Shown here one piece after another: positions 50,160 through 59,799 of a stretch of DNA of 64,000 nt. Each line of letters opens with the position of its first letter. The first letter of the stretch is position 1. The notes under the pieces were generated by a model that did no database searches, was not told where the DNA came from, and saw nothing but the letters and a program-made list of their open reading frames with translations. This stretch comes from Actinomadura madurae (GTDB taxonomy: Bacteria; Actinomycetota; Actinomycetes; Streptosporangiales; Streptosporangiaceae). The DNA lies in contig NZ_FOVH01000014.1 in the NCBI RefSeq assembly GCF_900115095.1, positions 186,001 through 250,000 on the forward strand. Direction: 5' to 3'. The translations under genes and the position numbers were made by a program.

Positions 50160-50397
50160 GCGGAGACGGCCGGGTGAACCCTGGGTTCGTCCAGCCTCCG
50201 AACCGGACGTCCGAGCGCCCTGGACGTCGCGCGGCCCACCTGACCTGGAGGTTGTCCCTGGTAGAGGGGGTATGTGCTCGTCTGGCCACAAATTTTTCCC
50301 GCGATCTGGACGAGGTGATGTCGAGACGGCCGGGGCGGCTCCGACCTTCTCGTGACGGTGCCGGAAGGCGGCGCCGATGGATCGAAGGAGCACTGCG

Positions 50398-51045
50398 ATG
50401 TCCGAAGTCCGCGTCCACAACTTCACGATCTCGATCGATGGCTTCGCGACCGGCGAGGGGCAGGCCCCGGACGCTCCGTTCGGGCACGCCGGCGAGCGCC
50501 TGCACGAGTGGATGTTCGCCACCCGGTTCTGGTACGAGATGGGCGGCGGCCAGGGCGGCAGCGTCGGTGCCGACAACGCCTTCGCCGTGATGCACGGCCA
50601 CAACATCGGCGCCGAGATCATGGGCGCCGGCAAGTTCGGCCCGCCCAACTGGCAGGACGACCCCGACTACAAGGGCGCCTGGGGCCCCAACCCGCCGTTC
50701 CACACGCCGGTCTTCGTCCTCACCCACCGGCCCCGTCCCTCCATCGAGATGGAAGGCGGCACCACCTTCCACTTCCTGAACGCCTCGCCCACCGACGCGC
50801 TCAAGGCGGCCCGCGAGGCCGCCGGCGGCAAGGACGTGCGCCTGGGCGGAGGCCCCACGGTGGTCCGCGACTTCCTCACCGAAGGCCTGGTCGACCACAT
50901 GCACGTGGTCCAGGTCCCGATCCTGCTCGGCCGGGGCGTCCGGCTCTGGGACGGCCTGGAGTCACTGGAAGAGGCCTACGAAATCGAAGCGGTCTCCACC
51001 CCCAGCAACGTCACCCACCTGACCTTCACCGCCAAGCGCCGGTAA
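50398..51045 (+). CDS. Dihydrofolate reductase family protein (RibD C-terminal-like), copy 1
   Basis: A 215-residue RibD_C/DHFR-fold protein (HNFTISIDGFATGEGQAPDA, TPVFVLTHRPRPSIEMEGGT, GGGPTVVRDFLTEGLVDHMH). Such proteins bind NADPH but mostly lack a known substrate. AAGGAG lies 7 bases before ATG 50398. The gap 50160-50397 holds no gene I can support. It is followed by a second member of the family, only distantly similar, suggesting independent origins. Confidence 0.87.
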   Translation: MSEVRVHNFTISIDGFATGEGQAPDAPFGHAGERLHEWMFATRFWYEMGGGQGGSVGADNAFAVMHGHNIGAEIMGAGKFGPPNWQDDPDYKGAWGPNPPFHTPVFVLTHRPRPSIEMEGGTTFHFLNASPTDALKAAREAAGGKDVRLGGGPTVVRDFLTEGLVDHMHVVQVPILLGRGVRLWDGLESLEEAYEIEAVSTPSNVTHLTFTAKRR

Positions 51046-51122
51046 CGCGAGGAGCGATGAGTTCCGGGGGCGGCGCTGGTCGAACCCGATGAGCACCACG
51101 CGATGTCCAAGGAGGACCGACA

Positions 51123-51740
51123 ATGCGAAAGATCACCGCAGGGCTGTTCATCTCGCTCGACGGGGTCGTCGAGGACCCGCAGGACTGGCATTTCCCGTAC
51201 TTCAACGAGGAGATGGGCCAGGCCGTGGACGGCCAGCTCGGGGCGGCCGACACGCTCCTGCTCGGCCGCAAGACCTACGAGGGCTTCGCAGAGGCCTGGC
51301 CGGACCGGGAGGAGGCGGGTGGCGAGGACGCCGAGTTCGCCAAGAAGCTCGGAGACGCCCGCAAGATCGTGGTTTCCCACCAGGAACTGGAGCTCACCTG
51401 GCGCAACTCCGAAGTGCTCCGCGGCGACCTCGTCGAGGCGGTGACCGCGCTGAAGAACGAGCCGTCCACGTCCGACATCGGGATGAGCGGGTCGGTGTCG
51501 GTCGTCCGGCAGCTTCTGGAGGCGGGCGTCCTCGACGAGCTGCACCTGCTGGTGCACCCGATCGCCGTGCGCAAGGGCATGCGCCTGTTCGAGGACGCCG
51601 ACACGCCGCTGCCACTGAAGCTCCTCTCGTCCAAGACCTTCACGACCGGCGTCCTCCACCTGGTCTATGCCCTGGACGAGGACGCCCCGACCGGCGACTA
51701 CGAGAAGGCCAAGGCAAGCCTCCCGAAGACCGACGCCTAA
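51123..51740 (+). CDS. Dihydrofolate reductase family protein (RibD C-terminal-like), copy 2
   Basis: A 205-residue RibD_C-fold protein (MRKITAGLFISLDGVVEDPQ, LLLGRKTYEGFAEAWPDRE, SGSVSVVRQLLEAGVLDELH). AAGGAGG precedes ATG 51123. Widely distributed as stand-alone reductases of unknown substrate. It lies 77 bases after copy 1 and could be co-transcribed. Confidence 0.88.
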   Translation: MRKITAGLFISLDGVVEDPQDWHFPYFNEEMGQAVDGQLGAADTLLLGRKTYEGFAEAWPDREEAGGEDAEFAKKLGDARKIVVSHQELELTWRNSEVLRGDLVEAVTALKNEPSTSDIGMSGSVSVVRQLLEAGVLDELHLLVHPIAVRKGMRLFEDADTPLPLKLLSSKTFTTGVLHLVYALDEDAPTGDYEKAKASLPKTDA

Positions 51741-51820
51741 CCGCCGCCCCCCTCCGGCGCACCACCGCCGCCAGTGACCAGTCCGCCCTGAAGGACGGCG
51801 CCAAGCCGCCGGAATGGTCG

Positions 51821-52459
51821 ATGATCGTCCGGAGCGCCGGACCCGGATTCGCGTGCCGAATCGCCGGTACGAGCACGGTGCGGAAGATCGCCGCCTTCGA
51901 GGGGGGCCACGGCATGGACGGCATATGGCGGCGGGGGATCTTGACCGCCGGCGGGGACGCGCGCACTCCCTTCGACGTGTACGCGATCCAGAGCTATCTG
52001 GCCGACGCGGTGGGCAAGGGCACGCCGCCGTTCGCCGTGGCCTCCGTGGACCGCTGGTTCCAGGGCGGCGCAGTCATCGACACCTTGATCCCGTTTCTGG
52101 CCCGGCGGGGGCTGCGGACCGCGCGTGTCGGCCTCCTCGGCTGGTCAATGGGCGGCGACGGAGTGCTGCGGCTGGCGGCCGAGCACGGCCGCTCGCTGGT
52201 GGCCGCGGTGGTGGCGACCTCCCCGGCGATCACCGACAGGACGGCGCGCTCGTACGCGCGGCGGCCGGCCGGGATTCCGGTGTGGGCGGCCTGCGGCAGC
52301 CACGACTCCTTCTCCGGCCCGACCAAGGAGTTTCTCGCGACCGTGCGCGACGGGGGCGGCCACCCGGAGGGCGGGATCTACTCCGGCTGCCATGACACGG
52401 CGTTCCGCCGGAAAATGCTCCCGCGCCAACTGGCCTTCCTCGGCTCTCACCTGACCTGA
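51821..52459 (+). pseudogene. N-terminally truncated secreted alpha/beta hydrolase
   Basis: The frame from ATG 51821 (or ATG 51914) encodes the C-terminal two thirds of an actinobacterial esterase: VGLLGWSMGGDGVLRLA with the nucleophile Ser, CGSHDSFSGPTKEFLATV and GGIYSGCHDTAFRRKM with the catalytic His. Relatives have a signal peptide and the oxyanion HGRGG segment, and are about 280-300 residues. Neither is present here, and the region between SPA and the Asp block is shortened. No ribosome site is clear. It is most likely a relic; a short active form cannot be excluded. Confidence 0.65.
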
Positions 52460-52509
52460 GCCGACCGCCGCGGGCGTCACCCACCACGGTGAGCCACTAG
52501 TGTCCGGCT

Positions 52510-53457
52510 GTGATCGATGAGCTTGTCGACCGGATCCTGCAGGGCGATGATCTCGCGGTGGAGGACCTTGAGGTTCTGATCCACGGCGACCCGGCGGTGC
52601 TGGAGCTGCTGCGTCCGCAGCTCGTCCGCCTGATCGACGCCCCGCTGTACATGCCCGAGACGCTCTTCAGCGGGGCGGATGAGGACTTCCAGCGTGAAGC
52701 CGTCCGGCGGGTCGACTCGGGTGAGGGATCCGGGCAGGATCTCGTGGCGATCCTCACGGCGATCCGCGGCCCGGTCGCGGACGAGGCGCTGCACCGCTGG
52801 TCGATGCGGCCACCGACCGGGGCGGATCCGGACGGTTTCGTCCGGTTCCTGCGCCGGTACGGCTGCGAGTTCGACGACCGCGGACGTCGGCGCGAGATCT
52901 GCGGAGATGTCGCGTACCGGCTGGTGCCCGAGCCCTTGAACGCTTCAGAGGACGCGCGATGCCCATGGTGCTCTTCCCCGCTGTGGACCGCACTCGACGG
53001 CGGCACTTCCGACGGGCGGTCCGCCGCCGCTCTCGCCCACACCGGATGGAAGGGACGGCTGAGAGTCGTCGCCTGCTTCTTCTGCTCGACCTACGCCACC
53101 GTCTTCACACAGGTGACTCCGGACGGCGCCGCGACCTGGTCCGCGTTCACGACCCGGCCGGCTCACCTGGAAGGGCGGACGTTGACGCAGGAAGATCCGC
53201 CTGCCGTGCGGCTCGTGCCCGGAGAGGAACGGCAAGGCGACTACGAGGGGCACGACTGCGAGGGCGGGTCCACGCTCGGCGGGCGTCCCGGCTGGGTGCA
53301 GGACCCGGACTACCCGGACTGCCCAGCCTGCGGAAAGCTGATGGACTACGTCGGCGCGGCGGCCGGCGGCGACACCATCGGAATTGACCACGGCGTCCTT
53401 TTCCTGTTCCTGCACGCCCCTTGTGGAATCGTGGCCGTGGTCAGCCAGTTCGACTAG
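52510..53457 (+). CDS. Hypothetical protein with CxxC pairs (DUF1963/YwqG-like C terminus)
   Basis: A 315-residue protein. The first 100 residues are helical (LVDRILQGDDLAVEDLEVLI). Next come two Cys pairs (RCPWCSSPLW and ACFFCSTYA) likely to bind zinc. The end, STLGGRPGWVQDPDYPDCPA with CGKLMDYVG, resembles the DUF1963 signature. GTG 52510 is the first suitable start. Function unknown; soluble and cytoplasmic. Confidence 0.75.
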   Translation: MIDELVDRILQGDDLAVEDLEVLIHGDPAVLELLRPQLVRLIDAPLYMPETLFSGADEDFQREAVRRVDSGEGSGQDLVAILTAIRGPVADEALHRWSMRPPTGADPDGFVRFLRRYGCEFDDRGRRREICGDVAYRLVPEPLNASEDARCPWCSSPLWTALDGGTSDGRSAAALAHTGWKGRLRVVACFFCSTYATVFTQVTPDGAATWSAFTTRPAHLEGRTLTQEDPPAVRLVPGEERQGDYEGHDCEGGSTLGGRPGWVQDPDYPDCPACGKLMDYVGAAAGGDTIGIDHGVLFLFLHAPCGIVAVVSQFD

Positions 53458-53469
53458 AGGCTGGACGAG

Positions 53470-53805
53470 TCACGAAGCGCAGGCGAGGCAGGTTCGGGTG
53501 GCGGGGCGGGCGGTCAGGCGTTCTGCGGCGATCGGGGCGCCGCATTGTTCGCAGATGCCGTAGGTGCCCTGGTCGAGTCGGCGCAGTGCGTCGTCGATGT
53601 CGGTCAGGTGGGTGCGGGCGCGGCTCAGGGACGCATCGATCCGGGCGCGTTCGAAGGCGATGGTGGCGCCTTCCGGGTCGTGTTCGTCGTCCACCCCGGT
53701 CTGCGTCGACGCTTCGACGAGGCCGTCCCAGTCGCCGCTCAGCGACGCGATGAGCTTCACCGTGTCGTCGCGGTCCGCGATCAAGCGTTCCTTCGCCGTG
53801 GTCAT
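53470..53805 (-). CDS. TraR/DksA family zinc-finger protein
   Basis: A 111-residue DksA-like protein: a helical hairpin (LSRARTHLTDIDDALRRLDQ) and a C-terminal four-Cys zinc finger (CEQCGAPI, CLAC). DksA proteins bind the secondary channel of RNA polymerase; short actinobacterial forms are less studied. ATG 53805 is used; GTG 53823 would add six residues. It converges on the DUF1963-like gene with a 12-base gap. Confidence 0.88.
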   Translation of the reverse strand: MTTAKERLIADRDDTVKLIASLSGDWDGLVEASTQTGVDDEHDPEGATIAFERARIDASLSRARTHLTDIDDALRRLDQGTYGICEQCGAPIAAERLTARPATRTCLACAS

Positions 53806-53847
53806 CTCATCCCGAACGCCCACCGCCCTGCCCCCATTCCGGCGGGG

Positions 53848-54870
53848 CTACCCGTCGCCGGAGGCAGCCGGGTCGGGGTCCAGGCGGGCGAGGGCGATGC
53901 GGGCCCTTTCGAGCTTGTGGTCGTGCAGCTTCCGGGACAACTCGGCCTCGGGACGGTTGCCTTCCATGTCGCTGATGTAGTCGCGGAGCACCGCGATCCC
54001 GCGCGGGTCGCCGAGGTCGGCGAGCAGGTGGGCGGCGTACGTCGGGAGGTAGCCGTGGCGCAGGTGCTGGGCGAGGAGTTCCACGGCACGGTCGTCCTTC
54101 ATCTGCACCAGCCCGGCGAGTGCCGCGCCGTCCTCGTGGTCGCGCAGGTGCTCGCGCGCGTACCGGACCAGCGCGTCGGCCACCCGTGGTTCGTGGAAGG
54201 CGGCCAGTGCCTCCACGGCGGCGTTCCGGAGCTTCTTGCCCGGTGCCGCACCATGCGGTCGCGTGCCGTCCAGGATTCCGAGCAACGGGTCGATCGCCTC
54301 CGTCGCGCGCAGGTCGGCGAGTACCGTGGCGGCGCGGGCGCGGATGTCGTCATCGCGATGGTCGAGCGCGCGCAGCAGCCGTCTCGTGTCCCCGGCTTCC
54401 TGCAATGCGGCCACGTCAGGCGGCCCCATCAGTCCACCGGGCGGTGGCCATCGCCGACCGGCACGCTTTTCGTGCCGGTCGGCCAGGGCCCGCAACTCGG
54501 GCGCGACCCTGCGGGACCGTTCGAGAAGGTGCCGGGTCGCGAGGAGACGCTCGTACGGTGCGAGGTACTTACCGGAGATGTAGGCCGCTCGGCGGAACAC
54601 CTCGCCGTACTCGGCGTCGATCCGCGCGATGGTCTCCAAGCAGTCGGCGGCCACGGCATCGACGACGTCGGCCGCGTCCCGGAGGGCCTTCGCCGTCGCC
54701 GTGGGCCCGAGCCGGCCGTCCAGCAGCGCGCCCAGCCGGGCGCCGACATCGGCCGGATCGAGCTCCAAGCCTTCCGGACGCCGCCCCGCGTACCACAGCC
54801 GGTACTCGGCGGTGAGGGCGATGGTCCTGCGCCGCAACCGCATCCGTCCAAGATCTACGATGTGGCGCAT
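53848..54870 (-). CDS. HEAT-repeat protein
   Basis: A 340-residue helical protein. The N-terminal 140 residues are helical, with RLRRRTIALTAEYRLWYAGR. The second half consists of HEAT-like repeats (ALDHRDDDIRARAATVLADL, LRNAAVEALAAFHEPRVADA, LAQHLRHGYLPTYAAHLLAD, LGDPRGIAVLRDYI). It probably serves as a binding scaffold; no catalytic motif is seen. ATG 54870 overlaps the start codon of the divergent gene; ATG 54843 is an alternative that would remove the overlap. Confidence 0.75.
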   Translation of the reverse strand: MRHIVDLGRMRLRRRTIALTAEYRLWYAGRRPEGLELDPADVGARLGALLDGRLGPTATAKALRDAADVVDAVAADCLETIARIDAEYGEVFRRAAYISGKYLAPYERLLATRHLLERSRRVAPELRALADRHEKRAGRRWPPPGGLMGPPDVAALQEAGDTRRLLRALDHRDDDIRARAATVLADLRATEAIDPLLGILDGTRPHGAAPGKKLRNAAVEALAAFHEPRVADALVRYAREHLRDHEDGAALAGLVQMKDDRAVELLAQHLRHGYLPTYAAHLLADLGDPRGIAVLRDYISDMEGNRPEAELSRKLHDHKLERARIALARLDPDPAASGDG

Positions 54871-57800
54871 GCCGGACAAGGGGCGTGCGCGGCGCCGGTG
54901 GTTCCCTGTGGCCGGCGTGGTCCTGCTCGTGCTCGGTGGGCTCGTGGCCGGGCAGGTGGACGCCGCGCTGGGGTTGCGAACCGCGCCTGCCGGCGTGCCG
55001 GCGGAGCGTATGGTGGCGGGGACGGCCGCACCTGCCGCCGGGCCTCCGGATCTCACCTCGATCGTGCTGCCCGCGGACGGCCCTGACCTTGACCGGCGGC
55101 GGGAGCGGCTCGCAGCCGAGGCGGTCGCCGCCGCGCTGGCCGGGCGCGGACGGCCCAGGCCCCAGGTCGGCACGGTCAGGAAGGGCACGGCGCTCCGGGT
55201 GGAGAAGGCCGCCTCACTGGCGGCACCGGCCGGCAAAGAGGATGAGGCGTTCCGGCTCCGGAAGCGGGACGGCGGGCTGCTCCTGCAAGCGTCGACGTCC
55301 GCCGGTGCGGCCAACGGGCTCTACGCGATCGCGGACCGGATCCGTTCGGGAGCCGAGGTCCTCCCTGATGACCAGGACGGACGGGTCGTCGCGCCCGCGT
55401 TGCCGCTGCGACTCATCGACCACGGGTCCGTGGGCTTGACGGCCGACGAGCCGGCGTTCGCCAAGGGAGACGACTACGGGCTCAACACCGATGTGGTCGG
55501 GCCCGCGGTGCTGAAGCGCGCGCCGTGGGTGGACGCGTCGGCGGCGGCGGCGATCGGGCACCAGTTCCGGCAGTTCGTCGACCATGCGCTGGCGGACGGC
55601 TACAACGGCGTCGTCGTGCCCGGGTTCCTGGAGTACGTCACGTTCAGCGGCGTCGGTGACGGCCACGCCGTGTACCGCGAGGGTGACCCGCACATCGCAC
55701 GGGCGCAGGCGATGCGCGCCGCGTTCGGGCCGGGCTGGAAGTACGCCCACGACATGGGCATGAAGGTCTACTTCCAGACCGACATGCTGGCGCTCTCCCC
55801 GCCTCTGGAGAAATACCTCGGCGACCTCGACACATCGAGTGCCCGGCTGTGGTCGGTTTACCGGGCCGGGCTGCATGAATTGTTCACGACCATGCCCTAC
55901 GTCGACGGCCTGGTGGTCCGCATCGGGGAGGGCGGCGAGGACTACAAGTTCGCCGGCTGGGACTACCGCTCCGAGATCAAGGTGACCACGGTCGAGCAGG
56001 TGCGCGCGATGCTCACCGCGTTCCTGCGCCAGGCGGGCGCGGACGGCCGCGACATCGTCTTCCGCACCTGGAGCGTCGGGGTCGGGGCGGTCGGCGACAT
56101 GCACACCGATCCCGCGTCCTACCACGAGGTGCTGGACGGCATCGACGACGAGCATCTGATCGTCTCGACCAAGTACACGCTCGGCGACTTCTACAGCCAC
56201 CTGCCGCTCAACACGACGCTGCTGACGGGGAAGCAGAAGAGGATCGTCGAGTTCCAGTCTCGGCGGGAGTTCGAGGGCTTCGGGGCGCTGCCGAACAATC
56301 TCGGCGGCCTCCACCAGCAGGCATTGAGGACGTTCCTCGCCAAGAACCCCAACATCGTCGGCCTGTGGAACTGGACGCAGGACGGCGGCCCCCTGCGGGC
56401 GGGCCCCATGACCCTCTACCTGCGCACCGGGTTCTGGCAGATGTGGGACGTGAACGTCTACCTGACCGCCCGCCTGGCATGGGACCCGGACCTGGACGTC
56501 GCGAAGGCCACGAACGACTGGATCCGCCGGACGTTCTCCGACGACCCCGAAACCGTGTCCGCGATCGCGCAGGTCATGGCGCTGTCCCGGACCGCCGTCG
56601 GCAAGGGCCTCTACATCGGCCCCTACGCGGACACCACGGTCAAGGCGCTCGGCCTGGAGCCGCCGCCGATGATGTGGATCTTCGAGTGGGACATCGTCAC
56701 CGGGGACAGTGCGGCGCTGGACACGATCTACCGGGTGGCGAGGCCCAGGCTGGAGGAGGCGATCGGCGAGGGCGAGGACGCGGTGGGGCTGGCCCGCCGG
56801 ATGCGGGCGCTCATCGACGGCACCGAGGCGGAGTCCTGGCGCGACCCCGCGCTGCGGCAGCGGTTCGCCGACACGATGGCCTACCAGGTCGACCTGTTCG
56901 GCACCCTCGCCGCGTACCGGACGATGGTGTTGCGGCACGCGCAGTGGCTCGACACCGGCTCGGCCTCCGCCCGGACGGCCTGGCGCGCGGCGGAGAAGCG
57001 CTTCAAGACGGCCGCCGCCGCGCACGTGCGCCGCTACGGCGGGAACACCGCCCTCCCCGCGTACAACTTCACCGCCGCCGAGATCGGGATGAAGCGCGCG
57101 GACCGGGACGAGGCCATGGCCTGGTTCGCGCGAACCCTCCTGGCGGGCCTCGCCGTCGTCTTCGTGCTCGGCGGTTCCCTCGGGCAGCGGCTCTTGCGGG
57201 GAGCGCCCGGATCGGCCGCGTTCCGGGGCCTCTGGCTCGGCCTCACCCGGCCCTGGCGCGTCGCATCGGTCGAGCCTGCCGGACGCCTCGACCGGGTCCT
57301 CGTGTGGCTCGTCCCCGCGGCGGTCCTCGTGCTGAGCCGGGCCGTCTACACCTGGTTCGCGGCCCCGGCTCACCTCGTCCTCGTCCTCGGCGCCTGGCTG
57401 GCCTTCGCTCTCGCGCTGCGGTGGCTCACGCGCGGCAGCGACCGGTTCGCACTGAGCGCCGCGATCGGCGGGGTCGCCCTCGGCCGGACCGTGATCCTGC
57501 TGGTCGCGCTGGCGGGACGAGGCCCCGGCCGGTACTGGTACGACTTCTGGACGGAACCCGGCCTGCGCTCGCTCTACATCACGGTCGCGTTCGCCGCGTT
57601 CTGCTGGACGTTCGCCATCGCCTACCGCGTCCTCCGCGACGCCTACGGCCTGTCCGTGCGCCGCGCGACCGGCGTGACCCTGATCGGTGCCGGAGCGCCG
57701 CCGGCCGCGCTCGGCTCCCTGGTCGCGGCGATCGGCCTGGAGGACGCCATGACGATGTGGAACGACCAGCTGGCGCTGCTGCCGTGGGGCCTGTCCCGCA

Positions 57801-57931
57801 TCCTCGGCATCACGACGTACCTCGGCATCCCGGCCGCGCTCCCGGCGATCACGGCCGGGGCGGGCGTGGTGCTGGTGGCGTCCGGCGCGCTCCTCGCCGG
57901 GCGTACGGCGGCGCGGGCCGAACGCGCCTGA
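54860..57931 (+). CDS. GH67-like alpha-glucuronidase domain fused to a polytopic membrane domain
   Basis: A 1023-residue protein. An N-terminal anchor helix (about 16-34) is followed by a GH20/GH67 N-like domain (LLLQASTSAGAANGLYAIAD). A barrel follows (GYNGVVVPGFLEYVTF, DMGMKVYFQTDMLALSPPLE, DGLVVRIGEGGEDY, NIVGLWNWTQDGGP), then a helical part resembling the GH67 C-terminal domain (TARLAWDPDLDVAKATNDWI). After residue about 750 come six or more membrane helices. Known GH67 enzymes have no membrane domain. It may process a uronic-acid-containing glycan at the cell surface. ATG 54869 is an alternative start. Confidence 0.7.
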   Translation: MWRMPDKGRARRRWFPVAGVVLLVLGGLVAGQVDAALGLRTAPAGVPAERMVAGTAAPAAGPPDLTSIVLPADGPDLDRRRERLAAEAVAAALAGRGRPRPQVGTVRKGTALRVEKAASLAAPAGKEDEAFRLRKRDGGLLLQASTSAGAANGLYAIADRIRSGAEVLPDDQDGRVVAPALPLRLIDHGSVGLTADEPAFAKGDDYGLNTDVVGPAVLKRAPWVDASAAAAIGHQFRQFVDHALADGYNGVVVPGFLEYVTFSGVGDGHAVYREGDPHIARAQAMRAAFGPGWKYAHDMGMKVYFQTDMLALSPPLEKYLGDLDTSSARLWSVYRAGLHELFTTMPYVDGLVVRIGEGGEDYKFAGWDYRSEIKVTTVEQVRAMLTAFLRQAGADGRDIVFRTWSVGVGAVGDMHTDPASYHEVLDGIDDEHLIVSTKYTLGDFYSHLPLNTTLLTGKQKRIVEFQSRREFEGFGALPNNLGGLHQQALRTFLAKNPNIVGLWNWTQDGGPLRAGPMTLYLRTGFWQMWDVNVYLTARLAWDPDLDVAKATNDWIRRTFSDDPETVSAIAQVMALSRTAVGKGLYIGPYADTTVKALGLEPPPMMWIFEWDIVTGDSAALDTIYRVARPRLEEAIGEGEDAVGLARRMRALIDGTEAESWRDPALRQRFADTMAYQVDLFGTLAAYRTMVLRHAQWLDTGSASARTAWRAAEKRFKTAAAAHVRRYGGNTALPAYNFTAAEIGMKRADRDEAMAWFARTLLAGLAVVFVLGGSLGQRLLRGAPGSAAFRGLWLGLTRPWRVASVEPAGRLDRVLVWLVPAAVLVLSRAVYTWFAAPAHLVLVLGAWLAFALALRWLTRGSDRFALSAAIGGVALGRTVILLVALAGRGPGRYWYDFWTEPGLRSLYITVAFAAFCWTFAIAYRVLRDAYGLSVRRATGVTLIGAGAPPAALGSLVAAIGLEDAMTMWNDQLALLPWGLSRILGITTYLGIPAALPAITAGAGVVLVASGALLAGRTAARAERA

Positions 57932-58008
57932 AAGGCCGGATGCGGTCTTCGCCATTCCACAAACCGACTGGCCGGTATGTAATGCGGGGGAACCGCCAGA
58001 GGAGCATC

Positions 58009-59352
58009 ATGCGCATCCGAGCCCTCACCGCCCTCGCCGCCCTCGTCCTCGCCTCCGCCGTCCCGACGAGCTCGGCCCGGGCCGACCGCGTGCCCGGCGA
58101 CCGGCCCCTCCCCGGGTACACGATCGACAACCCGCCGCTTCCGCCCGTCCAGGTGCACGGGAAGCCGTCCCGCGTGTTTCAGGGCGTCCACCGCCATGCG
58201 GCCTACGACATCGAGGTGCCGCCGCGCTGGAACGGCAGGCTCGCCCTCTGGGCGCACGGCTACGCCGGCCAGGGCTTCGTGCTCACGGTGAGCCCGCCGC
58301 CCTTCGGCCTGCGGCAGCGCCTGCTCGACCAGGGATACGCATGGGCCGCGTCGTCCTACTACCGCAACGGCTACGACGTGCGGGCGGGCGTCCTGAGCAC
58401 CCGCGACGTCGCCGACCTCTTCGCCGCCAAGGTCGGACGGCCCGAGCAGCGCATCATCGTCGGCGCGTCCATGGGCGGGCACATCATCGGACGCTCGCTC
58501 GAACAGTTCCCCGGCTACTACGACGGCGCCCTCCCCATGTGCGGGGTGCTCGGCGACCACGAGCTGTTCGACTACTTCCTCGACTACAACCTCGTCGCAC
58601 AGGACCTCTCCGGCGTCCGCGAGTACCCGGTCACCGACCAGTACGCGACGGTGACCGTCCCGAAGATCGAGGCGGCGCTCGGCCTGACGGACCTGCGCCC
58701 CGGCGGCCCGGACACCACCAACGAGCGCGGCAGGCAGTTCCGCTCCATCGCCATCAACCGGACGGGCGGCGCGCGTCCCGGCGACGTCCAGTCGTTCGCG
58801 TTCTGGAAGGACTTCCCGTTCACGCTCGCCACGCCCGAGCCCCCGGACGCGACTCTGGCCGAATATCCGGGCCAGTTGGCGACCAACCTGTTCACCCGGT
58901 ACGAGCCGAACACGCCGGTGAACGTGAACAGGTCGGTGCAGCGCGTGCGGGTCGCCAACCTGCCGGCGCGGCTGTCGAACCGGCTGTCGCAGGTGCCGCG
59001 CGTCAACGGGCGTCCGAACGTCCCGGTCCTGAGCCTGCACGGGCTGGGGGACCTGTTCGTGCCGTTCTCGATGGAGCAGATCTACGCGAAGGAAGTCGCC
59101 CGGAACCACCGGTCGCGGCTGCTCGTCCAGCGCGCCGTCCGCACGGTGCAGCACTGCGAGTTCTCGAACGTGGAAGCGGGAGCGGCCTGGGACGACCTCG
59201 TCCGGTGGATCGACAAGGGCAGGCGTCCGGCCGGTGACGTGACCACGAAGCCGTCGACGGTGGCGCGTCCGGACTACGGCTGCCGGTTCAGCGATCGCGC
59301 CGCCTACGCGGCCGGGGCGGGGACGCGGCGGCTCTTCCCCGCCTGCCCATAG
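58009..59352 (+). CDS. Secreted alpha/beta hydrolase (tannase/feruloyl esterase-like)
   Basis: A 447-residue exported hydrolase. It has a Sec signal peptide (ALTALAALVLASAVPTSSARA), then GRLALWAHGYAGQGF, the nucleophile elbow VGASMGGHI, a long lid region and a C-terminal HGLGDLFVPFSMEQIYAKEV followed by VQHCEFS, which hold the Asp and His. Several Cys near the end suggest disulfides. ATG 58009 has AGAGGAG upstream. It lies 77 bp after the GH67-like gene, so it could act on esters of the same polymer; this is inference. Confidence 0.82.
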   Translation: MRIRALTALAALVLASAVPTSSARADRVPGDRPLPGYTIDNPPLPPVQVHGKPSRVFQGVHRHAAYDIEVPPRWNGRLALWAHGYAGQGFVLTVSPPPFGLRQRLLDQGYAWAASSYYRNGYDVRAGVLSTRDVADLFAAKVGRPEQRIIVGASMGGHIIGRSLEQFPGYYDGALPMCGVLGDHELFDYFLDYNLVAQDLSGVREYPVTDQYATVTVPKIEAALGLTDLRPGGPDTTNERGRQFRSIAINRTGGARPGDVQSFAFWKDFPFTLATPEPPDATLAEYPGQLATNLFTRYEPNTPVNVNRSVQRVRVANLPARLSNRLSQVPRVNGRPNVPVLSLHGLGDLFVPFSMEQIYAKEVARNHRSRLLVQRAVRTVQHCEFSNVEAGAAWDDLVRWIDKGRRPAGDVTTKPSTVARPDYGCRFSDRAAYAAGAGTRRLFPACP

Positions 59353-59382
59353 ACGGTCCCACCCGAGGCCTATGGTCGGACG

Positions 59383-59727
59383 ATGAGCATCCGACGGGCG
59401 GTACCCGACATCCACACCGACGACATGCGGGCCAGTAGCGAGTTCTACGAGCGGCTGGGCTTCCGGGTGGACATGGACATGGGCTGGGTCCGCAACCTGG
59501 TCTCCCCGTCCAACCCCACCGCGCAGGTCATCCTCTACGGCAAGGACGCCACCGCTCCCGTCAACCCCGACCTCAGCGTCGAGGTGGAGGACGTGGACGC
59601 GGTGCACGCCGCGATGCGCGCCGCGGGGGCGGAGATCGTGCATCCCCTGACCGACGAGCCGTGGGGCGTGCGGCGCTTCTTCGTGCGGGACCCGAACGGC
59701 ACGGTGGTCAACGTCCTGAGCCACTGA
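59383..59727 (+). CDS. VOC superfamily (glyoxalase-like) protein
   Basis: A 114-residue single-domain VOC protein (IHTDDMRASSEFYERLGFRV, VRRFFVRDPNGTVVNVLSH). Conserved metal-ligand residues are only partly kept, as in many antibiotic-resistance-like or unknown VOC proteins. It lies 30 bp after the secreted hydrolase and ends before a bidirectional terminator. Confidence 0.87.
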   Translation: MSIRRAVPDIHTDDMRASSEFYERLGFRVDMDMGWVRNLVSPSNPTAQVILYGKDATAPVNPDLSVEVEDVDAVHAAMRAAGAEIVHPLTDEPWGVRRFFVRDPNGTVVNVLSH

Positions 59728-59757
59728 AGACGGCCACCGAAAGACGGCCCCTGGAAG

Positions 59758-59783
59758 TCCGGCCACACGCGCCCGTGGCCGGA
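59758..59783. terminator. Bidirectional terminator between VOC and cholesterol oxidase genes
   Basis: A 9-bp perfect stem TCCGGCCAC/GTGGCCGGA with an 8-base loop lies between convergent stop codons. Confidence 0.75.
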
Positions 59784-59799
59784 TCCCGTCAGCGGGTGG

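Noticed and set aside
51123..51740. The two DHFR-family genes as a recent tandem duplication
   Set aside because: The proteins are too different outside the fold motifs; no stretch of shared DNA was seen.
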